A DNA stretch of 64,000 nucleotides from Albidovulum aestuarii (GTDB lineage: Bacteria; Pseudomonadota; Alphaproteobacteria; Rhodobacterales; Rhodobacteraceae), in NCBI RefSeq assembly GCF_029961185.1, contig NZ_JASBQQ010000002.1, forward strand, positions 372,001-436,000, read 5' to 3'. A program made the translations under genes and the position numbers. Under the pieces are notes generated by a model that had not been told where the DNA came from, did no database searches, and saw only the letters and a program-made list of their open reading frames with translations. Shown one piece after another: positions 25,862 through 35,795 of this stretch (the first letter of the stretch is position 1; each line of letters starts with the position of its first letter).

Positions 25862-28644
25862 GGGCGGTTCCTCTTTGCGGAGGGAACGGGCGACGGGATG
25901 GAGGGGAAGGCCGGTTGCGATTCCTCCGGCGGGCCGGCCTTTTCGATCCTGACGCGCAGGTCGAACCATGCGGCCTGTCCGGTGATCGGGTCGGAGTTTG
26001 ACCAGCGCATCCCGTCACCCTTTTCCGGCAGAAGTTCGTGGATCAGGTGATTGAGAAGAAAGCCCTTTGTCGCCTCCGGCGCATCCGGGTCCAATGCCCA
26101 GGCACCCTTCCGCTTGCCAATCGCGTTCCAGGTCCAGATCGTATTTTCGTTCAAGGCGGCCATATGGGCCACCGGAACGGTGATTTCCCCGGAAGGCGAG
26201 GTCACGCGGGCCCAGTCGCCGTCCTGAAAACCGTTCGCTTCCCAGATCTTGGTCGGCACGTAGAGCGGGTTATGCCCGTGGATCTGCCGTAGCCATGCAT
26301 TCTGCGAGCCCCAGCTGTGGTACATCGCCATCGGCCGCTGGGTCAGGGCATGGACCGGATAGTCCGCCCCGGCACTGTCGCCGAAAGGCTCATACCAGAT
26401 CGGCAACGGGTCCATCGTGGTCCGGACCCTTTCGCGCAGATGCTCGGGCGGCTGACGCTCACCGTGGCCTTCGGCGGCAAGGCGGAAGCGCTGCATCGGT
26501 TCCGAGTAGATCGAGAAGAGATAGGGCTGCGGCTTGTCATAAAGGCCAAGCTCCACCGCCCAGTCCTGATAGGCCATGTTCCACGGTTTGAAGAACTGCG
26601 CCTCGTCGGGGATATGGGCGATGGCGAAGCCGCCATTGTCGATATAGCGCTGCAACTGGTCCGGGTTCGGCGCGCCACGCCCGGTTTGATCGCCATTTCC
26701 GCGCCAGCCCATAAGAGGACCGACACCGGGGCGGCGTTCGTGGTTGACCATGTAATCCGCGTAATCGCGGTACTTGGCCTTGCCTTCTTCATCCACAAAG
26801 CCGGGCAGTTTCAATCGGTTACCCAGTTCCACCAGCACCGACTGGAAACCGCGCACCTCACGGTCAGGCTCGATCACCGGCCAGCGGATCGCATCCGCCG
26901 CCGCCTCTGCCTCGCAGATCGGGCGATCAAGCAGAGAGATGCAGTCGTGCCGTTCCAGATAGGTCGTGTCGGGCAGGATCAGGTCGGCATAGGCCACCAT
27001 TTCGGAGGCATAGGCATCGGAATAGATGATGCGCGGGATCTTGTAGTCGCCATCTGCATCCTTGTCGGTCAGCATCTCCATCACCGCACGGGTGTTCATG
27101 GAGGAGTTCCACGACATGTTCGCCATGTAGAGCAGCATCGTGTCGATCTTGTAGGGATCGCCCGCATGCGCGTTGGGGATGACCATATGCATGAGGCCAT
27201 GGGCACTCATCGGGTTTTCCCAAGTGAAGGCCTTGTCGATGCGTGCCGGGCTGCCGTCGGGGTTCAGCGCAAGGTCGTCCGGCCCGTGGACAAAGCCCAG
27301 ATGCGGGCCGTTCAGCGGCGTGCCGGGATTGAAGCCGCAATGCGGTTTCGGATGCGCCTCGGGCGGTTTGGGATAGGGCGGCTTGAAGCGGAAACCGCCG
27401 GGGGTTTCGACCGAGCCGATGAGGATCTGCAGAAGGTGCAGCGCGCGGCAGGTCTGGAAACCGTTCGAATGGGCCGAGACGCCACGCATGGAGTGAAAGG
27501 CCACGGGACGGCCGACCATCTGGCTGTGGGTGTCGCCCCGGAAATCGGTCCATTCCTGATCGAGGACGACGGGTTCATCGAAAGCCGCCCTGGCGATTTC
27601 GGCCGCGAGACCCTTGATGCGGGCGGCGGGGATGCCGGTGCGCTCGGCCACCGCCTCGGGCGCGTATTCGTCGGAAAGGTAGCGCTCGGCGAGGTGCTGA
27701 AAGACGGTGCGGGCGCCCTTATGGGTCGCGCCAAGGTCGGGCTGCACACCCTTCTTGTCAAAGGGCGCGGGCTTGCCGGTTTTCTTGTCGATGACGAGGA
27801 GCTTGCCGTCCTTGTCGCGCAGCAGCAGGCCCCTGCCCGGCCCCTCGGCCTCATCCACCAGACAGGGCGCGTTGGTGAAGCGGGCGAGATAGTCTAGGTC
27901 GATCTTGCCGGCCTTCAGAAGCTCATGGATCAGCGACAGGATCAGCAAACCGTCGGTGCCGGGCGTGATGCCGTACCAGTCGTCCGCAACGCCATTATAG
28001 CCGGTGCGTATCGGGTTGACGCCGATCACGCGTGAGCCCCGCGCCTTCAGCTTGCCGATACCGATCTTGATGGGGTTGGAATCGTGGTCCTCGGCCACGC
28101 CGAAAAGGATGAAAAGCTTCGCCCGGTCCCAGTCCGGCTGGCCGAATTCCCAGAACGCCCCGCCCATCGTGTAGATGCCGCCGGCGGCCATATTGACCGA
28201 GCAGAACCCGCCATGGGCCGCATAGTTTGGGGTGCCGAAACCCTGCGCCCAGAAGCTGGTGAAGCTCTGCGACTGGTCACGGCCGGTGAAGAAGGCGAGT
28301 TTTTCAGGCGCGGTTTCGCGCAGCGGCTTCAGCCACGAAACGGCCGTCTGAAGGGCTTCCTCCCAGGAAATCTCCTCGAAGGCCCCCGATCCCCGGGGGC
28401 CTACTCGTCGTAAGGGCGCGCGCAGCCGCGAGGGGGCCGTGACCTGCATGATGCCCGACGACCCTTTGGCGCAGAGGACGCCCTTGTTCACCGGATGGTC
28501 GCGGTTGCCTTCAATATATGAAATCTTGCCCGACTTCAGATGCACATTGATGCCGCAGCGGCAGGCGCACATGTAGCAGGTCGTCTTCCTCACCTCGTCC
28601 GAGATTTTGGGAGAAGTGTCCAGTTTCGGCTGCTGATAGGTCAT
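25858..28644 (-). CDS. soeA: Molybdopterin sulfite dehydrogenase catalytic subunit
   Basis: A 928-residue member of the DMSO-reductase family. The N-terminal [4Fe-4S] site is C23-x2-C26-x3-C30-x27-C58, then three molybdopterin-binding regions ('FFTGRDQSQSFTSFWAQGFG', 'HSMRGVSAHSNG', 'WARVTSPSGE'). There is no Tat signal, so the enzyme faces the cytoplasm like SoeABC of Allochromatium, unlike periplasmic DMSO reductases. Position directly after xsc-tauE-pta, whose pathway releases sulfite in the cytoplasm, supports sulfite oxidation to sulfate. A polysulfide or other oxidoreductase role cannot be excluded from sequence alone. Confidence 0.82.
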   Translation of the reverse strand: MTYQQPKLDTSPKISDEVRKTTCYMCACRCGINVHLKSGKISYIEGNRDHPVNKGVLCAKGSSGIMQVTAPSRLRAPLRRVGPRGSGAFEEISWEEALQTAVSWLKPLRETAPEKLAFFTGRDQSQSFTSFWAQGFGTPNYAAHGGFCSVNMAAGGIYTMGGAFWEFGQPDWDRAKLFILFGVAEDHDSNPIKIGIGKLKARGSRVIGVNPIRTGYNGVADDWYGITPGTDGLLILSLIHELLKAGKIDLDYLARFTNAPCLVDEAEGPGRGLLLRDKDGKLLVIDKKTGKPAPFDKKGVQPDLGATHKGARTVFQHLAERYLSDEYAPEAVAERTGIPAARIKGLAAEIARAAFDEPVVLDQEWTDFRGDTHSQMVGRPVAFHSMRGVSAHSNGFQTCRALHLLQILIGSVETPGGFRFKPPYPKPPEAHPKPHCGFNPGTPLNGPHLGFVHGPDDLALNPDGSPARIDKAFTWENPMSAHGLMHMVIPNAHAGDPYKIDTMLLYMANMSWNSSMNTRAVMEMLTDKDADGDYKIPRIIYSDAYASEMVAYADLILPDTTYLERHDCISLLDRPICEAEAAADAIRWPVIEPDREVRGFQSVLVELGNRLKLPGFVDEEGKAKYRDYADYMVNHERRPGVGPLMGWRGNGDQTGRGAPNPDQLQRYIDNGGFAIAHIPDEAQFFKPWNMAYQDWAVELGLYDKPQPYLFSIYSEPMQRFRLAAEGHGERQPPEHLRERVRTTMDPLPIWYEPFGDSAGADYPVHALTQRPMAMYHSWGSQNAWLRQIHGHNPLYVPTKIWEANGFQDGDWARVTSPSGEITVPVAHMAALNENTIWTWNAIGKRKGAWALDPDAPEATKGFLLNHLIHELLPEKGDGMRWSNSDPITGQAAWFDLRVRIEKAGPPEESQPAFPSIPSPVPSAKRNRP

Positions 28645-28733
28645 GTGCGTTCCCCGCTCCCCTGCGCCGGCAGGAGTTTGTTCATCTTCTCTTTACACGG
28701 CAACCCGTTGAACCCGAATTGCATTTTTTCGAA

Positions 28734-29747
28734 CTAAACGTTCGCTTTCGTCATGTTGGCCTGCAACGCAGTGACGGCGATCATCAATTCGACATCGGCA
28801 GCCGTGCAGCCGCGCGAGAGGTCGTTGGCCGGTTTTGCGAGCCCTTGCAGCACCGGGCCGATGGCCATGGCGCCGCCGATCCGCTGGGCGATCTTGTAGC
28901 CGATATTGCCTGCGTCGAGGTCCGGGAAGACGAAGACATTGGCGCGACCTTCCACGGGCGAGCCCTTTGCCTTGGTGGCGGCGACCGAGGGCACGAAGGC
29001 CGCGTCGAACTGCAACTCACCGTCGAGGATCAGGCCGGGATGGGCGGCGCGGGCCAGGTCCGTCGCTTCCTGCATCTTCGACACCGCCGGATGGGCGGCG
29101 CTGCCCTTGGTGGAGAAGGAAAGCATCGCAACGTGCGGGTCTGCGCCCGTCAGGGTGGTCAGCGAGCGGGCGGATTGTCCGGCGATGGTCGCGAGTTCTT
29201 CGGAGCTCGGGTCGATGACCAGCCCGCAATCGGAAAAGACCACGGCCCCTTTGATCGCGTGGTGCGGCGCTTCCATGATCATCAGGAAGAAGGACGAAAC
29301 CAGCGCCTCGCCCTTCGCCTTGCCGATGCACTGGATCGCTGCGCGGACAGTGTCGGCGGTGGTGTGAACCGCCCCACCGACGGTGCCGTCGGCCAGCCCC
29401 TCGCGGACCAGCATCGCGGCATAGGTCAGGGGGTCGCGCAGGGCTCCGGCCGCGCGTTCCGCGGTCATCCCCTTGTGCTTGCGCAGGTCGTGATAGGCCG
29501 CGGCAAGGCTCGTGTAATGCGGTGACGTGGTAGGGTCGTGAATGGCGAGCCCCTCGGCCTCCGCCCCGCCCTGCCGGGTCAGTTCGGCTGAGACAGTGGC
29601 ATGATCCCCGACAAGGATGATCCGCGCCAGCCCGCGCGCCCGTGCGGCCAGAGCGGCCCCGACGATGCGCGGATCTTCGCCCTCGCTCATTGCGATGCAG
29701 GTATCGGCCCGGGTTGCGGCCGTAAAGATACGGTCCTGAACGCTCAT
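28734..29747 (-). CDS. pta: Phosphate acetyltransferase
   Basis: A 337-residue enzyme converting acetyl phosphate and CoA to acetyl-CoA and phosphate. Family segments: '[32 protein letters not shown]', '[22 protein letters not shown]' and '[21 protein letters not shown]'. It is the short, single-domain form without the N-terminal regulatory domain. It follows the sulfite exporter gene by 13 bases and completes the route from Xsc-derived acetyl phosphate to central metabolism. Confidence 0.92.
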   Translation of the reverse strand: MSVQDRIFTAATRADTCIAMSEGEDPRIVGAALAARARGLARIILVGDHATVSAELTRQGGAEAEGLAIHDPTTSPHYTSLAAAYHDLRKHKGMTAERAAGALRDPLTYAAMLVREGLADGTVGGAVHTTADTVRAAIQCIGKAKGEALVSSFFLMIMEAPHHAIKGAVVFSDCGLVIDPSSEELATIAGQSARSLTTLTGADPHVAMLSFSTKGSAAHPAVSKMQEATDLARAAHPGLILDGELQFDAAFVPSVAATKAKGSPVEGRANVFVFPDLDAGNIGYKIAQRIGGAMAIGPVLQGLAKPANDLSRGCTAADVELMIAVTALQANMTKANV

Positions 29748-29760
29748 GAGCTCCTCCTCT

Positions 29761-30510
29761 TCACACGAACGACCGGGCCAGCCCCAGAACGGACAGAGCG
29801 ATCAGAAGCATGATCGCCACGCGGCGGAAGCTTTGCGGAGTGGCGGACAGGAACCGGCGCCCGCCCAGCCAGATACCCGCGACCAGAAGCGGCGCGGCGA
29901 ATGCCAGCGTCACGAACGTGTCATGCGTCACCATCCCGTTCGCCCACATCAGTGGCAGCGCCACCATGTCGATTGCGGTCAGATAGGCAACCATGGTTGC
30001 GCGAAAGATCGCCGCCGGAATGGGCTGCGCCGCCATGAAGGCCGCGACCGGCAGGCCGCCCACCGCCGCCCCATTGGCAAAGCCCGAAACCAGACCGACG
30101 CCCGCGTGACCGACGAGCCCGATCTTGCGGTGAAGCGTCCAGCCCGTCAGCAGGATCAGCGCCATGACGAGGATCAACAACGAAATCGCGATCCGCGCCC
30201 GGTCCTCACCCACCCGCGCCAGAAGCGCGACGGAAATTGGCATGACCACAGCTGCGCCCGCCAGCATCGACAGGACCCGTTTCCATTCGATCTTTCCCGC
30301 CACGCCCCGCGCCTGCAAGAGCGTCATGGCGATCTCGGCGATCACCACGACCGGCACGAGAAAGACCGGGTTGGTCGCAAGGCCCGCTGCGGCGACGACA
30401 AGGGCCGAAAAGCCAAAGCCGGAATACCCCCGGACAAAGGCCGCCGCGAAGAAGGCGAAGGCAAGCCACAGGCCCGCCCCCGCCCCCAGATCGAAGGGAA
30501 GCGTCATCAC
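29761..30510 (-). CDS. tauE: TauE/SafE family sulfite exporter
   Basis: A 249-residue membrane protein with about eight helices and the glycine-rich repeats of the family ('[20 protein letters not shown]', '[19 protein letters not shown]'). Its start overlaps the xsc stop in ATGA. Encoded between xsc and pta, it most likely exports sulfite formed by Xsc, as proposed for TauE/TauZ in other bacteria. A second family member is at 59610-60428. Confidence 0.85.
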   Translation of the reverse strand: MMTLPFDLGAGAGLWLAFAFFAAAFVRGYSGFGFSALVVAAAGLATNPVFLVPVVVIAEIAMTLLQARGVAGKIEWKRVLSMLAGAAVVMPISVALLARVGEDRARIAISLLILVMALILLTGWTLHRKIGLVGHAGVGLVSGFANGAAVGGLPVAAFMAAQPIPAAIFRATMVAYLTAIDMVALPLMWANGMVTHDTFVTLAFAAPLLVAGIWLGGRRFLSATPQSFRRVAIMLLIALSVLGLARSFV

Positions 30511-32285
30511 GCTCCTTTTTGCGGACGCATGTCAGCCTTGTTGATGCCCGCCACCGCGACCGGCTTCTTCATGGCGTCACGACGGAAGGGCTCTCCCAGT
30601 TCCTGGTTGATCATGGCTTCGATCAGCGTGGTCTTGCCATGCTTCATCTGGTCCTCGATCGCCTTCGCGAGCGCGTCGGTCAGTTCCTGCTGCGTGCGGG
30701 CGACCACGCCCTGCAACCCGCAAGCCTTGGCGATGCCGGCATAGGAGACCTGAGTGTCAAGCTCGGTGCCCACGAAGTTGTCGTCGAACCACAGGGTGGA
30801 GTTCCGCTTCTCCGCACCCCACTGGTAGTTGCGGAAGACGATCTGGGTCACTGCGGGCCATTCCTCGCGCCCGATAGCGGTCAGTTCGGTGACCGCGATG
30901 CCGAAGGCACCGTCACCCGAGAAACCGACGACCGGCACCTCCGGGCAGCCGATCTTGGCGCCGACGACCGAAGGCAGTCCGTAACCACAGGGGCCGAAAA
31001 GGCCGGGGGCGAGGTACTTGCGGCCCTCTTCGAAGGAAGGATAGGCGTTGCCGATGGCACAGTTGTTGCCGATGTCCGACGAGATGATCGCGTTCTTCGG
31101 CAGCGCCGCCTGAATGGCGCGCCATGCTTTGCGGGGGCTCAGCCAGTCGGGCTTCGCGGCACGGGCGCGTTCGTTCCAGGTGGTGCCGGGATCGTCCTGC
31201 TCGTGATCCATCGAGGTCAGTTCCTGCGCCCAGGCCGACTTGGTCTTGGCGATCAGCGCCTTGCGGTCATCGCGGCCCGCATCGCCGGCGCTGTCGGCCA
31301 GCTTGTCGAGGATCGAGGTTGCGACCTTCTTGGCGTCGCCGATGATGCCGACAGTGACTTTCTTCGTCAGGCCGATCCGGTCGGGGTTGATATCGACCTG
31401 GATGATGGCCGCATCCTTGGGCCAGTAGTCGATGCCGTAACCCGGCAGGGTCGAGAACGGGTTGAGACGGGTGCCGAGCGCCAGAACCACATCGGCCTTG
31501 GCAATCAGCTCCATCCCCGCCTTGGAGCCATTATAGCCCAGCGGACCGGCGAACAGGGGATGCGAACCGGGGAAGGCATCGTTGTGCTGGTAGCCGACGC
31601 AGACCGGTGCGGTCAGGCGCTCGGCCAGTTTCATCGACGCGCCGATAGCGCCACCGAGGACCACGCCCGCACCGTTCAGAATGACCGGGAACTTGGCGTT
31701 CGACAGCAGTTCGGCCGCTTTTGCCAGCGCCTCTTCGCCACCGGCGGGACGTTCGAATTCGACAATCTGCGGCAGCTCGATATCGATCACCTGGGTGAAG
31801 AAATCGCGCGGCACGTTGATCTGGGCCGGGGCCGAGGCGCGCTTGGCATTCAGGATCACGCGGTTCAGAACTTCAGCCATGCGGCTGGGGTCGCGGACCT
31901 CTTCCTGATACGCGACGCAGTCGGCGAACATGCGCATCTGTTCCATTTCCTGGAACCCGCCCTGCCCCATCGTCTTGTTGGCGGCCTGTGGTGTGACCAG
32001 AAGAAGCGGGGTGTGGTTCCAGTAGGCGGTCTTTACGGCGGTGACGAAGTTGGTGATGCCGGGGCCGTTCTGGGCGATCATCATCGACATCTTGCCGGTG
32101 GCGCGGGTGTAGCCGTCGGCCATCATCCCGCCCGAGCCCTCATGGGCGCAGTCCCAGAAGGTGATGCCCGCTTCGCCGAAAATGTCCGAGATCGGCATCA
32201 TCGCCGAACCGATAATGCCGAAGGCATGTTCGATCCCGTGCATCTGCAGGACTTTTACAAAGGCTTCCTCGGTGGTCATCTTCAT
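30507..32285 (-). CDS. xsc: Sulfoacetaldehyde acetyltransferase
   Basis: A 592-residue thiamine-diphosphate enzyme that converts sulfoacetaldehyde and phosphate to acetyl phosphate and sulfite. It begins 'MKMTTEEAFVKVLQMHGIEH', the usual Xsc start; a longer frame adds 17 residues of no family character. The TPP motif 'GDGAFGIAVTELTAIGREEW...NYQWGAEKRN' is near the C-terminus, and 'AHEGSGGMMADGYTRATG' near residue 50 contributes the catalytic Glu region. A pair of TauR-type repeats lies upstream at 32368-32400. It is the first gene of the xsc-tauE-pta operon. Confidence 0.95.
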   Translation of the reverse strand: MKMTTEEAFVKVLQMHGIEHAFGIIGSAMMPISDIFGEAGITFWDCAHEGSGGMMADGYTRATGKMSMMIAQNGPGITNFVTAVKTAYWNHTPLLLVTPQAANKTMGQGGFQEMEQMRMFADCVAYQEEVRDPSRMAEVLNRVILNAKRASAPAQINVPRDFFTQVIDIELPQIVEFERPAGGEEALAKAAELLSNAKFPVILNGAGVVLGGAIGASMKLAERLTAPVCVGYQHNDAFPGSHPLFAGPLGYNGSKAGMELIAKADVVLALGTRLNPFSTLPGYGIDYWPKDAAIIQVDINPDRIGLTKKVTVGIIGDAKKVATSILDKLADSAGDAGRDDRKALIAKTKSAWAQELTSMDHEQDDPGTTWNERARAAKPDWLSPRKAWRAIQAALPKNAIISSDIGNNCAIGNAYPSFEEGRKYLAPGLFGPCGYGLPSVVGAKIGCPEVPVVGFSGDGAFGIAVTELTAIGREEWPAVTQIVFRNYQWGAEKRNSTLWFDDNFVGTELDTQVSYAGIAKACGLQGVVARTQQELTDALAKAIEDQMKHGKTTLIEAMINQELGEPFRRDAMKKPVAVAGINKADMRPQKGA

Positions 32286-32367
32286 GGCGGGTCTCCCTCG
32301 GGAACAGGCTGTTGCAGGGGATATCCCCCTTTTCATGATGTACTTACGCCGGGAAATGCGCCGCCCT

Positions 32368-32400
32368 GTAGGGCCAGTCGCAACACCTAGTTAGGTCCAG
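32368..32400 (-). promoter_or_regulatory. TauR-type direct repeats upstream of xsc
   Basis: On the minus strand CTGGACCTAA (32391-32400) and CTGGCCCTAC (32368-32377) are direct repeats with a 23-base period. The first matches exactly the TauR half-site consensus I recall from Rhodobacter capsulatus (CTGGACYTAA). They overlap the 3' end of tauR and precede xsc by about 80 bases. Confidence 0.7.
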
Positions 32401-33859
32401 ATTGACGTTGCGCTTCGGCGATCAGGCCGATCCCGTCCGGAATGCGGGTCTGGGCGATCGAGGAATAGGCGATCCGATAGTAGTTGCGGGGCGCCGTGCC
32501 CGGGGCAAAGAAGATACGTCCCGGCTCGATCAGCACGCCCTTTGGACGCAGCCGCGCCGCCAGGAGGTCGGTATCAATATGGTCGGGCGCCCGCATCCAG
32601 AAACTCGACCCGCCAAAGGCGCCCTGCCCGGCGATTTCCAGCCCATTCAGGCGGATCGCTTCGTCCATCGTTGTGCGGCGGCGCTTATAGGCCTGATTGA
32701 GCCGGTTGATCAGCGCGTCGTAGTGGCCAAGCGACAGAAAATAGGCGACCGTGCGCTGGATATGGCCCGGCGCATGGCGCAGCATCGCAGCCCTCAGCGC
32801 GCGCGCCTCGCGGATGAAGGCCTCGGACGCCACGACATATCCCAGCCGCAGTCCCGGAAAGAGCGATTTGGAGAAGGAGCCGACATAGATCACCCGCCCT
32901 TCCCGGTCGAGTGATTTGAGCGCAGGCGCGGCGGGCTTCAGGAACGACATCTCGAATTCGTAGTCATCCTCGACGATGACGAAATCCTCCCGTTCGGCCC
33001 GTTCCAGAAGCGCAGTGCGGCGATCGACGGGCATGGTGGCATTGGTCGGGCATTGATGGCTCGGCGTCGTGAAAAACACCTCTGTCCCCTCAGGAACCGC
33101 ATCGGGCGAAGCACCGTGACTATCCACGTCCACGGGTCGCACCTGTATTCCCAACTGCCCAAGGATAGCCCTAAGTCCCGGGTAGCAGGGATTTTCTACT
33201 GCGGCCATGCCGTCCGGTTTCAGCAATATCTGGGCCGCGAGCCAAAGCGCGTTCTGCGCCCCCATCGTCAGCAATATCTCTTCAGGCCGGGCACTGATCC
33301 CGCGGCGTGGCAGGATCGATCGGATGATGTATTCGATCAGCATCGGATCATCGCGTTCGTAAAAATCGGCCGTCAGAACCTCGAAATCCCGCTTACCGAG
33401 GGCGCGGAGCGCGCATTGCCGCCAGTTCTGATGGTCAAAGAGCGTCGCATCCGCCTGCCCGTAGATGAACGGATAGGGATAGGATTGCCAGTCCTGCGGC
33501 TTCGCGATCAGCTCGTGGCGGGAAAACCGGCGGCCGATGATGCGCTCCCAGTCAACGGAATCGCCATGCGGCCGTTCCGACGGGGTAAAGGCCGGATGGA
33601 TCGGCGCGGTATCGGACACGAAATAGCCCGACCGCCCGCGCGAGGTGAGATAATCGCCGGACACAAGCTCGGTATAGGCCAGCGTCACGGTGATCCGGCT
33701 GACCCCCAGATGCCGGGCAAGCCCGCGGCTCGACGGCATCTTCTCGCCCGGACGGAAGCGGCCGCGCAGAATGCCGTCGGCCACCATCTGCTGGATCTGC
33801 TGCTGCAGCGTCCCGTTGGAACCCGGAGCAAGGAAGAAGGATTCGGCGGGGATCGACAT
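32387..33859 (-). CDS. tauR: MocR-type regulator of taurine utilisation
   Basis: A 490-residue GntR/MocR regulator: an N-terminal winged helix (about 15-85, 'RPGEKMPSSRGLARHLGVSR') joined to an aminotransferase class I domain (about 120-480) with the PLP lysine in 'GSFSKSLFPG'. In R. capsulatus TauR activates tpa in the presence of taurine. Here it sits immediately upstream of xsc in the same direction, with repeat pairs before xsc, tpa, tauA and its own start, consistent with a regulon of four promoters. Aminotransferase activity is not expected to be its role. Confidence 0.9.
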   Translation of the reverse strand: MSIPAESFFLAPGSNGTLQQQIQQMVADGILRGRFRPGEKMPSSRGLARHLGVSRITVTLAYTELVSGDYLTSRGRSGYFVSDTAPIHPAFTPSERPHGDSVDWERIIGRRFSRHELIAKPQDWQSYPYPFIYGQADATLFDHQNWRQCALRALGKRDFEVLTADFYERDDPMLIEYIIRSILPRRGISARPEEILLTMGAQNALWLAAQILLKPDGMAAVENPCYPGLRAILGQLGIQVRPVDVDSHGASPDAVPEGTEVFFTTPSHQCPTNATMPVDRRTALLERAEREDFVIVEDDYEFEMSFLKPAAPALKSLDREGRVIYVGSFSKSLFPGLRLGYVVASEAFIREARALRAAMLRHAPGHIQRTVAYFLSLGHYDALINRLNQAYKRRRTTMDEAIRLNGLEIAGQGAFGGSSFWMRAPDHIDTDLLAARLRPKGVLIEPGRIFFAPGTAPRNYYRIAYSSIAQTRIPDGIGLIAEAQRQSGPN

Positions 33860-33861
33860 GT

Positions 33862-33893
33862 CTGGCCTTATCAGGGGTCGAGTCTGGACTTAT
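33862..33893 (+). promoter_or_regulatory. TauR-type direct repeats at the tauR start
   Basis: CTGGCCTTAT (33862-33871) and CTGGACTTAT (33884-33893) are direct repeats with a 22-base period, three bases from the tauR start codon. They read toward the membrane-protein gene at 34063, opposite to tauR, unlike the other three pairs, which read with their genes. Autorepression of tauR or activation of 34063 would both fit. Confidence 0.6.
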
Positions 33894-34062
33894 TGGCAGC
33901 ATGCCCTTTCTGCCGACATCGTCAAGCTTCGGGTGAGTTGGGTGACGGTGATTGCATTCAGACCAATCCAGCGCCGTCGCAAAACGGCCAATCGGTCACC
34001 TTTTTGTTGCCATGCCTCTCGGCGACGACTGACCGGACTGCTTTCGACAGGAATGAAACATT

Positions 34063-35652
34063 GTGTCTGATGCTACCAACACGTTGATTGTAAACGAAAC
34101 CCGCTCCCGACCCGTAGCAGGGCAAGCTGTTGGTGTTCTGATCTCAATTGCGATGCCGATCCTTCTGCTGGCGGCGCTCTGGGGTCATCAGATCAATGTC
34201 GACACGGCCTGGTATCTGGTCGCCACACGGGATTGGCTGGATGGTGCACGCCTCTATGTCGATCTCTTTGAGATAAATCCACCGCTGAATTTCTATCTCA
34301 CCGTTCCACCCATCCTGTTGTCCGACCTGATCGGCATCAGCGCCCCGAACGCACAATATGTCGTTTTGTGCCTTGCGATCTTTCTCAGCCTGCTGGGCTG
34401 CCAGCAGATGATCCCTTCAGCGCCGGAGATGCCCGAGTCTCGTCGCAACTTCTTTCTGTTCGGGTTGGGAATTGCGCTGATCGCGCCAGCCATGAACGAT
34501 GTCGGCCAACGCGAGCATGTGATGGTCATCCTGACCGCACCCTGGCTTGTATCCTTGCTTCCGCGTCACCGACCACTACCGCTTGGCAACCGGCTCCTGC
34601 TGGCCGCAATTGCCGCGCTGGGAATCTGTCTGAAACCATATTTCGTACTGATCCCGGCAGCCGTCACGTTGTGGCTGGTTGTCTCGTCACGATCGCTGCG
34701 CCCGATCCTGTCGGCCGGGAATCTGGTCATGCTGTCGGTCGGGGTCAGCTATCTTGCAGCCGTCTACATTCTTCATCCGGAGTACTACCAGGACGTGATC
34801 CCCCTTGCGCGGGACGTCTACGGTGCGATTGGCTTTCTTGACGATCGCGTCTTTGGATACTTCGCGATCATTACATCTCCCTTCATCCTCTTTTCCATTG
34901 TTCTGCTGCTTGGCCGGAGCATCCCGGAAGGCACCGGCCTGTTCGCTTCGGCTGTCTTGGCTGGCGTCGGGTTGTATTTCACCCAGTGGAAGGGCTTCAA
35001 CTACCACACAGTCCCACTCGAAGCCTTCGCGCTGGCCGCATGCTTCTGGGTCCTGTCACGCTCACACCGCGTAACCGCAATAGCGGCAACGGTAACAATC
35101 GGCATTCTGGGTTCAGGCTTTTGGGATTATTATCAAGGCATGTACCGGAACCCCGCGATGGGTTTCCCCCAGCGGGTCGTCAACGCCGGACTGCAACCAC
35201 AGAGCGTCACAAGCCTGTCGACCCACGTCTTTTCCGGCCCACCGATTGCGCTCGACCTGGGTGCGGATTGGGGCAGCCGCTATGCCCACCTGTGGCCGAT
35301 CCCCGGCGCTCTCAATGCGCTGTCCGACATGGACTGCAGCACCAATCCCGAAAGATGCGCCCAGTACCATGCGGTGCTTGATCACACTCGGCAAAGTGTC
35401 ATCGCCGATCTCAAGGTGACCCGGCCTGACATGCTGATCCTCGACAGGGACAACCCATACATCACCGATACCGACTTTACCTGGGACGATTTCATGCGGA
35501 ACGACCCAGCCTGGCAGACAGTCATGGATGACTACCGGTTGGCGATGATCGACAGCACCTACGATGTCTGGATACGCTGTACGCAGCCGACTGCCGCCTA
35601 TGCCAAAAAATGTGGGGCACTGAGCAATGAAAGCCTGCCCCAACCACAGTGA
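34063..35652 (+). CDS. Polytopic membrane protein, GT-C glycosyltransferase-like
   Basis: A 529-residue inner-membrane protein starting with GTG ten bases after AGGA. About ten hydrophobic helices cover residues 25-345, followed by a soluble C-terminal part of about 170 residues. The first periplasmic loop has acidic residues in the arrangement 'NVDTAWYLVATRDWLDG' and 'YVDLFEINPPLN', like the metal- or lipid-sugar-binding loop of GT-C enzymes (ArnT/PMT type). The tail has three cysteines (two in 'DCSTNPERC'). It would transfer a sugar from a polyprenyl carrier. It stands alone between tauR and tpa with no glycan genes near, so its role in this cluster is unclear. Confidence 0.7.
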   Translation: MSDATNTLIVNETRSRPVAGQAVGVLISIAMPILLLAALWGHQINVDTAWYLVATRDWLDGARLYVDLFEINPPLNFYLTVPPILLSDLIGISAPNAQYVVLCLAIFLSLLGCQQMIPSAPEMPESRRNFFLFGLGIALIAPAMNDVGQREHVMVILTAPWLVSLLPRHRPLPLGNRLLLAAIAALGICLKPYFVLIPAAVTLWLVVSSRSLRPILSAGNLVMLSVGVSYLAAVYILHPEYYQDVIPLARDVYGAIGFLDDRVFGYFAIITSPFILFSIVLLLGRSIPEGTGLFASAVLAGVGLYFTQWKGFNYHTVPLEAFALAACFWVLSRSHRVTAIAATVTIGILGSGFWDYYQGMYRNPAMGFPQRVVNAGLQPQSVTSLSTHVFSGPPIALDLGADWGSRYAHLWPIPGALNALSDMDCSTNPERCAQYHAVLDHTRQSVIADLKVTRPDMLILDRDNPYITDTDFTWDDFMRNDPAWQTVMDDYRLAMIDSTYDVWIRCTQPTAAYAKKCGALSNESLPQPQ

Positions 35653-35698
35653 AACGCGCAGCAGCCGTTACTCGGTCAGGGTCCAGAGCGTATTGACC

Positions 35699-35740
35699 AA
35701 AAAAAAAGAGCCGGGGAAGCCACATCTGGCATCCCCGGCT
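35699..35740 (-). terminator. Rho-independent terminator of tpa
   Basis: On the minus strand, arms AGCCGGGGA/TCCCCGGCT (35709-35717/35732-35740) with an inner GCC/GGC pair form a long stem followed by a run of nine T (35699-35707). It ends the tpa transcript and may also serve the + gene, which has only ATCTTTAAA after the stem. Confidence 0.85.
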
Positions 35741-35795
35741 ATCTTTAAATCTGATGAGCGTTACGGCCCGACCAGTCGGCGCCCATACGGAACTC

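Noticed and set aside
25858-28644. Periplasmic DMSO or TMAO reductase
   Set aside because: No Tat signal at the N-terminus and the neighbouring xsc-tauE-pta genes favour cytoplasmic sulfite oxidation.
30519-32390. 623-residue open frame on + opposite xsc
   Set aside because: Antisense shadow of a clearly recognised enzyme in high-GC DNA; His/Arg/Asp-rich composition with no family signature. The same applies to long frames at 18224-19822, 26317-27897, 37497-39524, 45188-47104, 5558-6898, 15843-17147 and 53732-55129.
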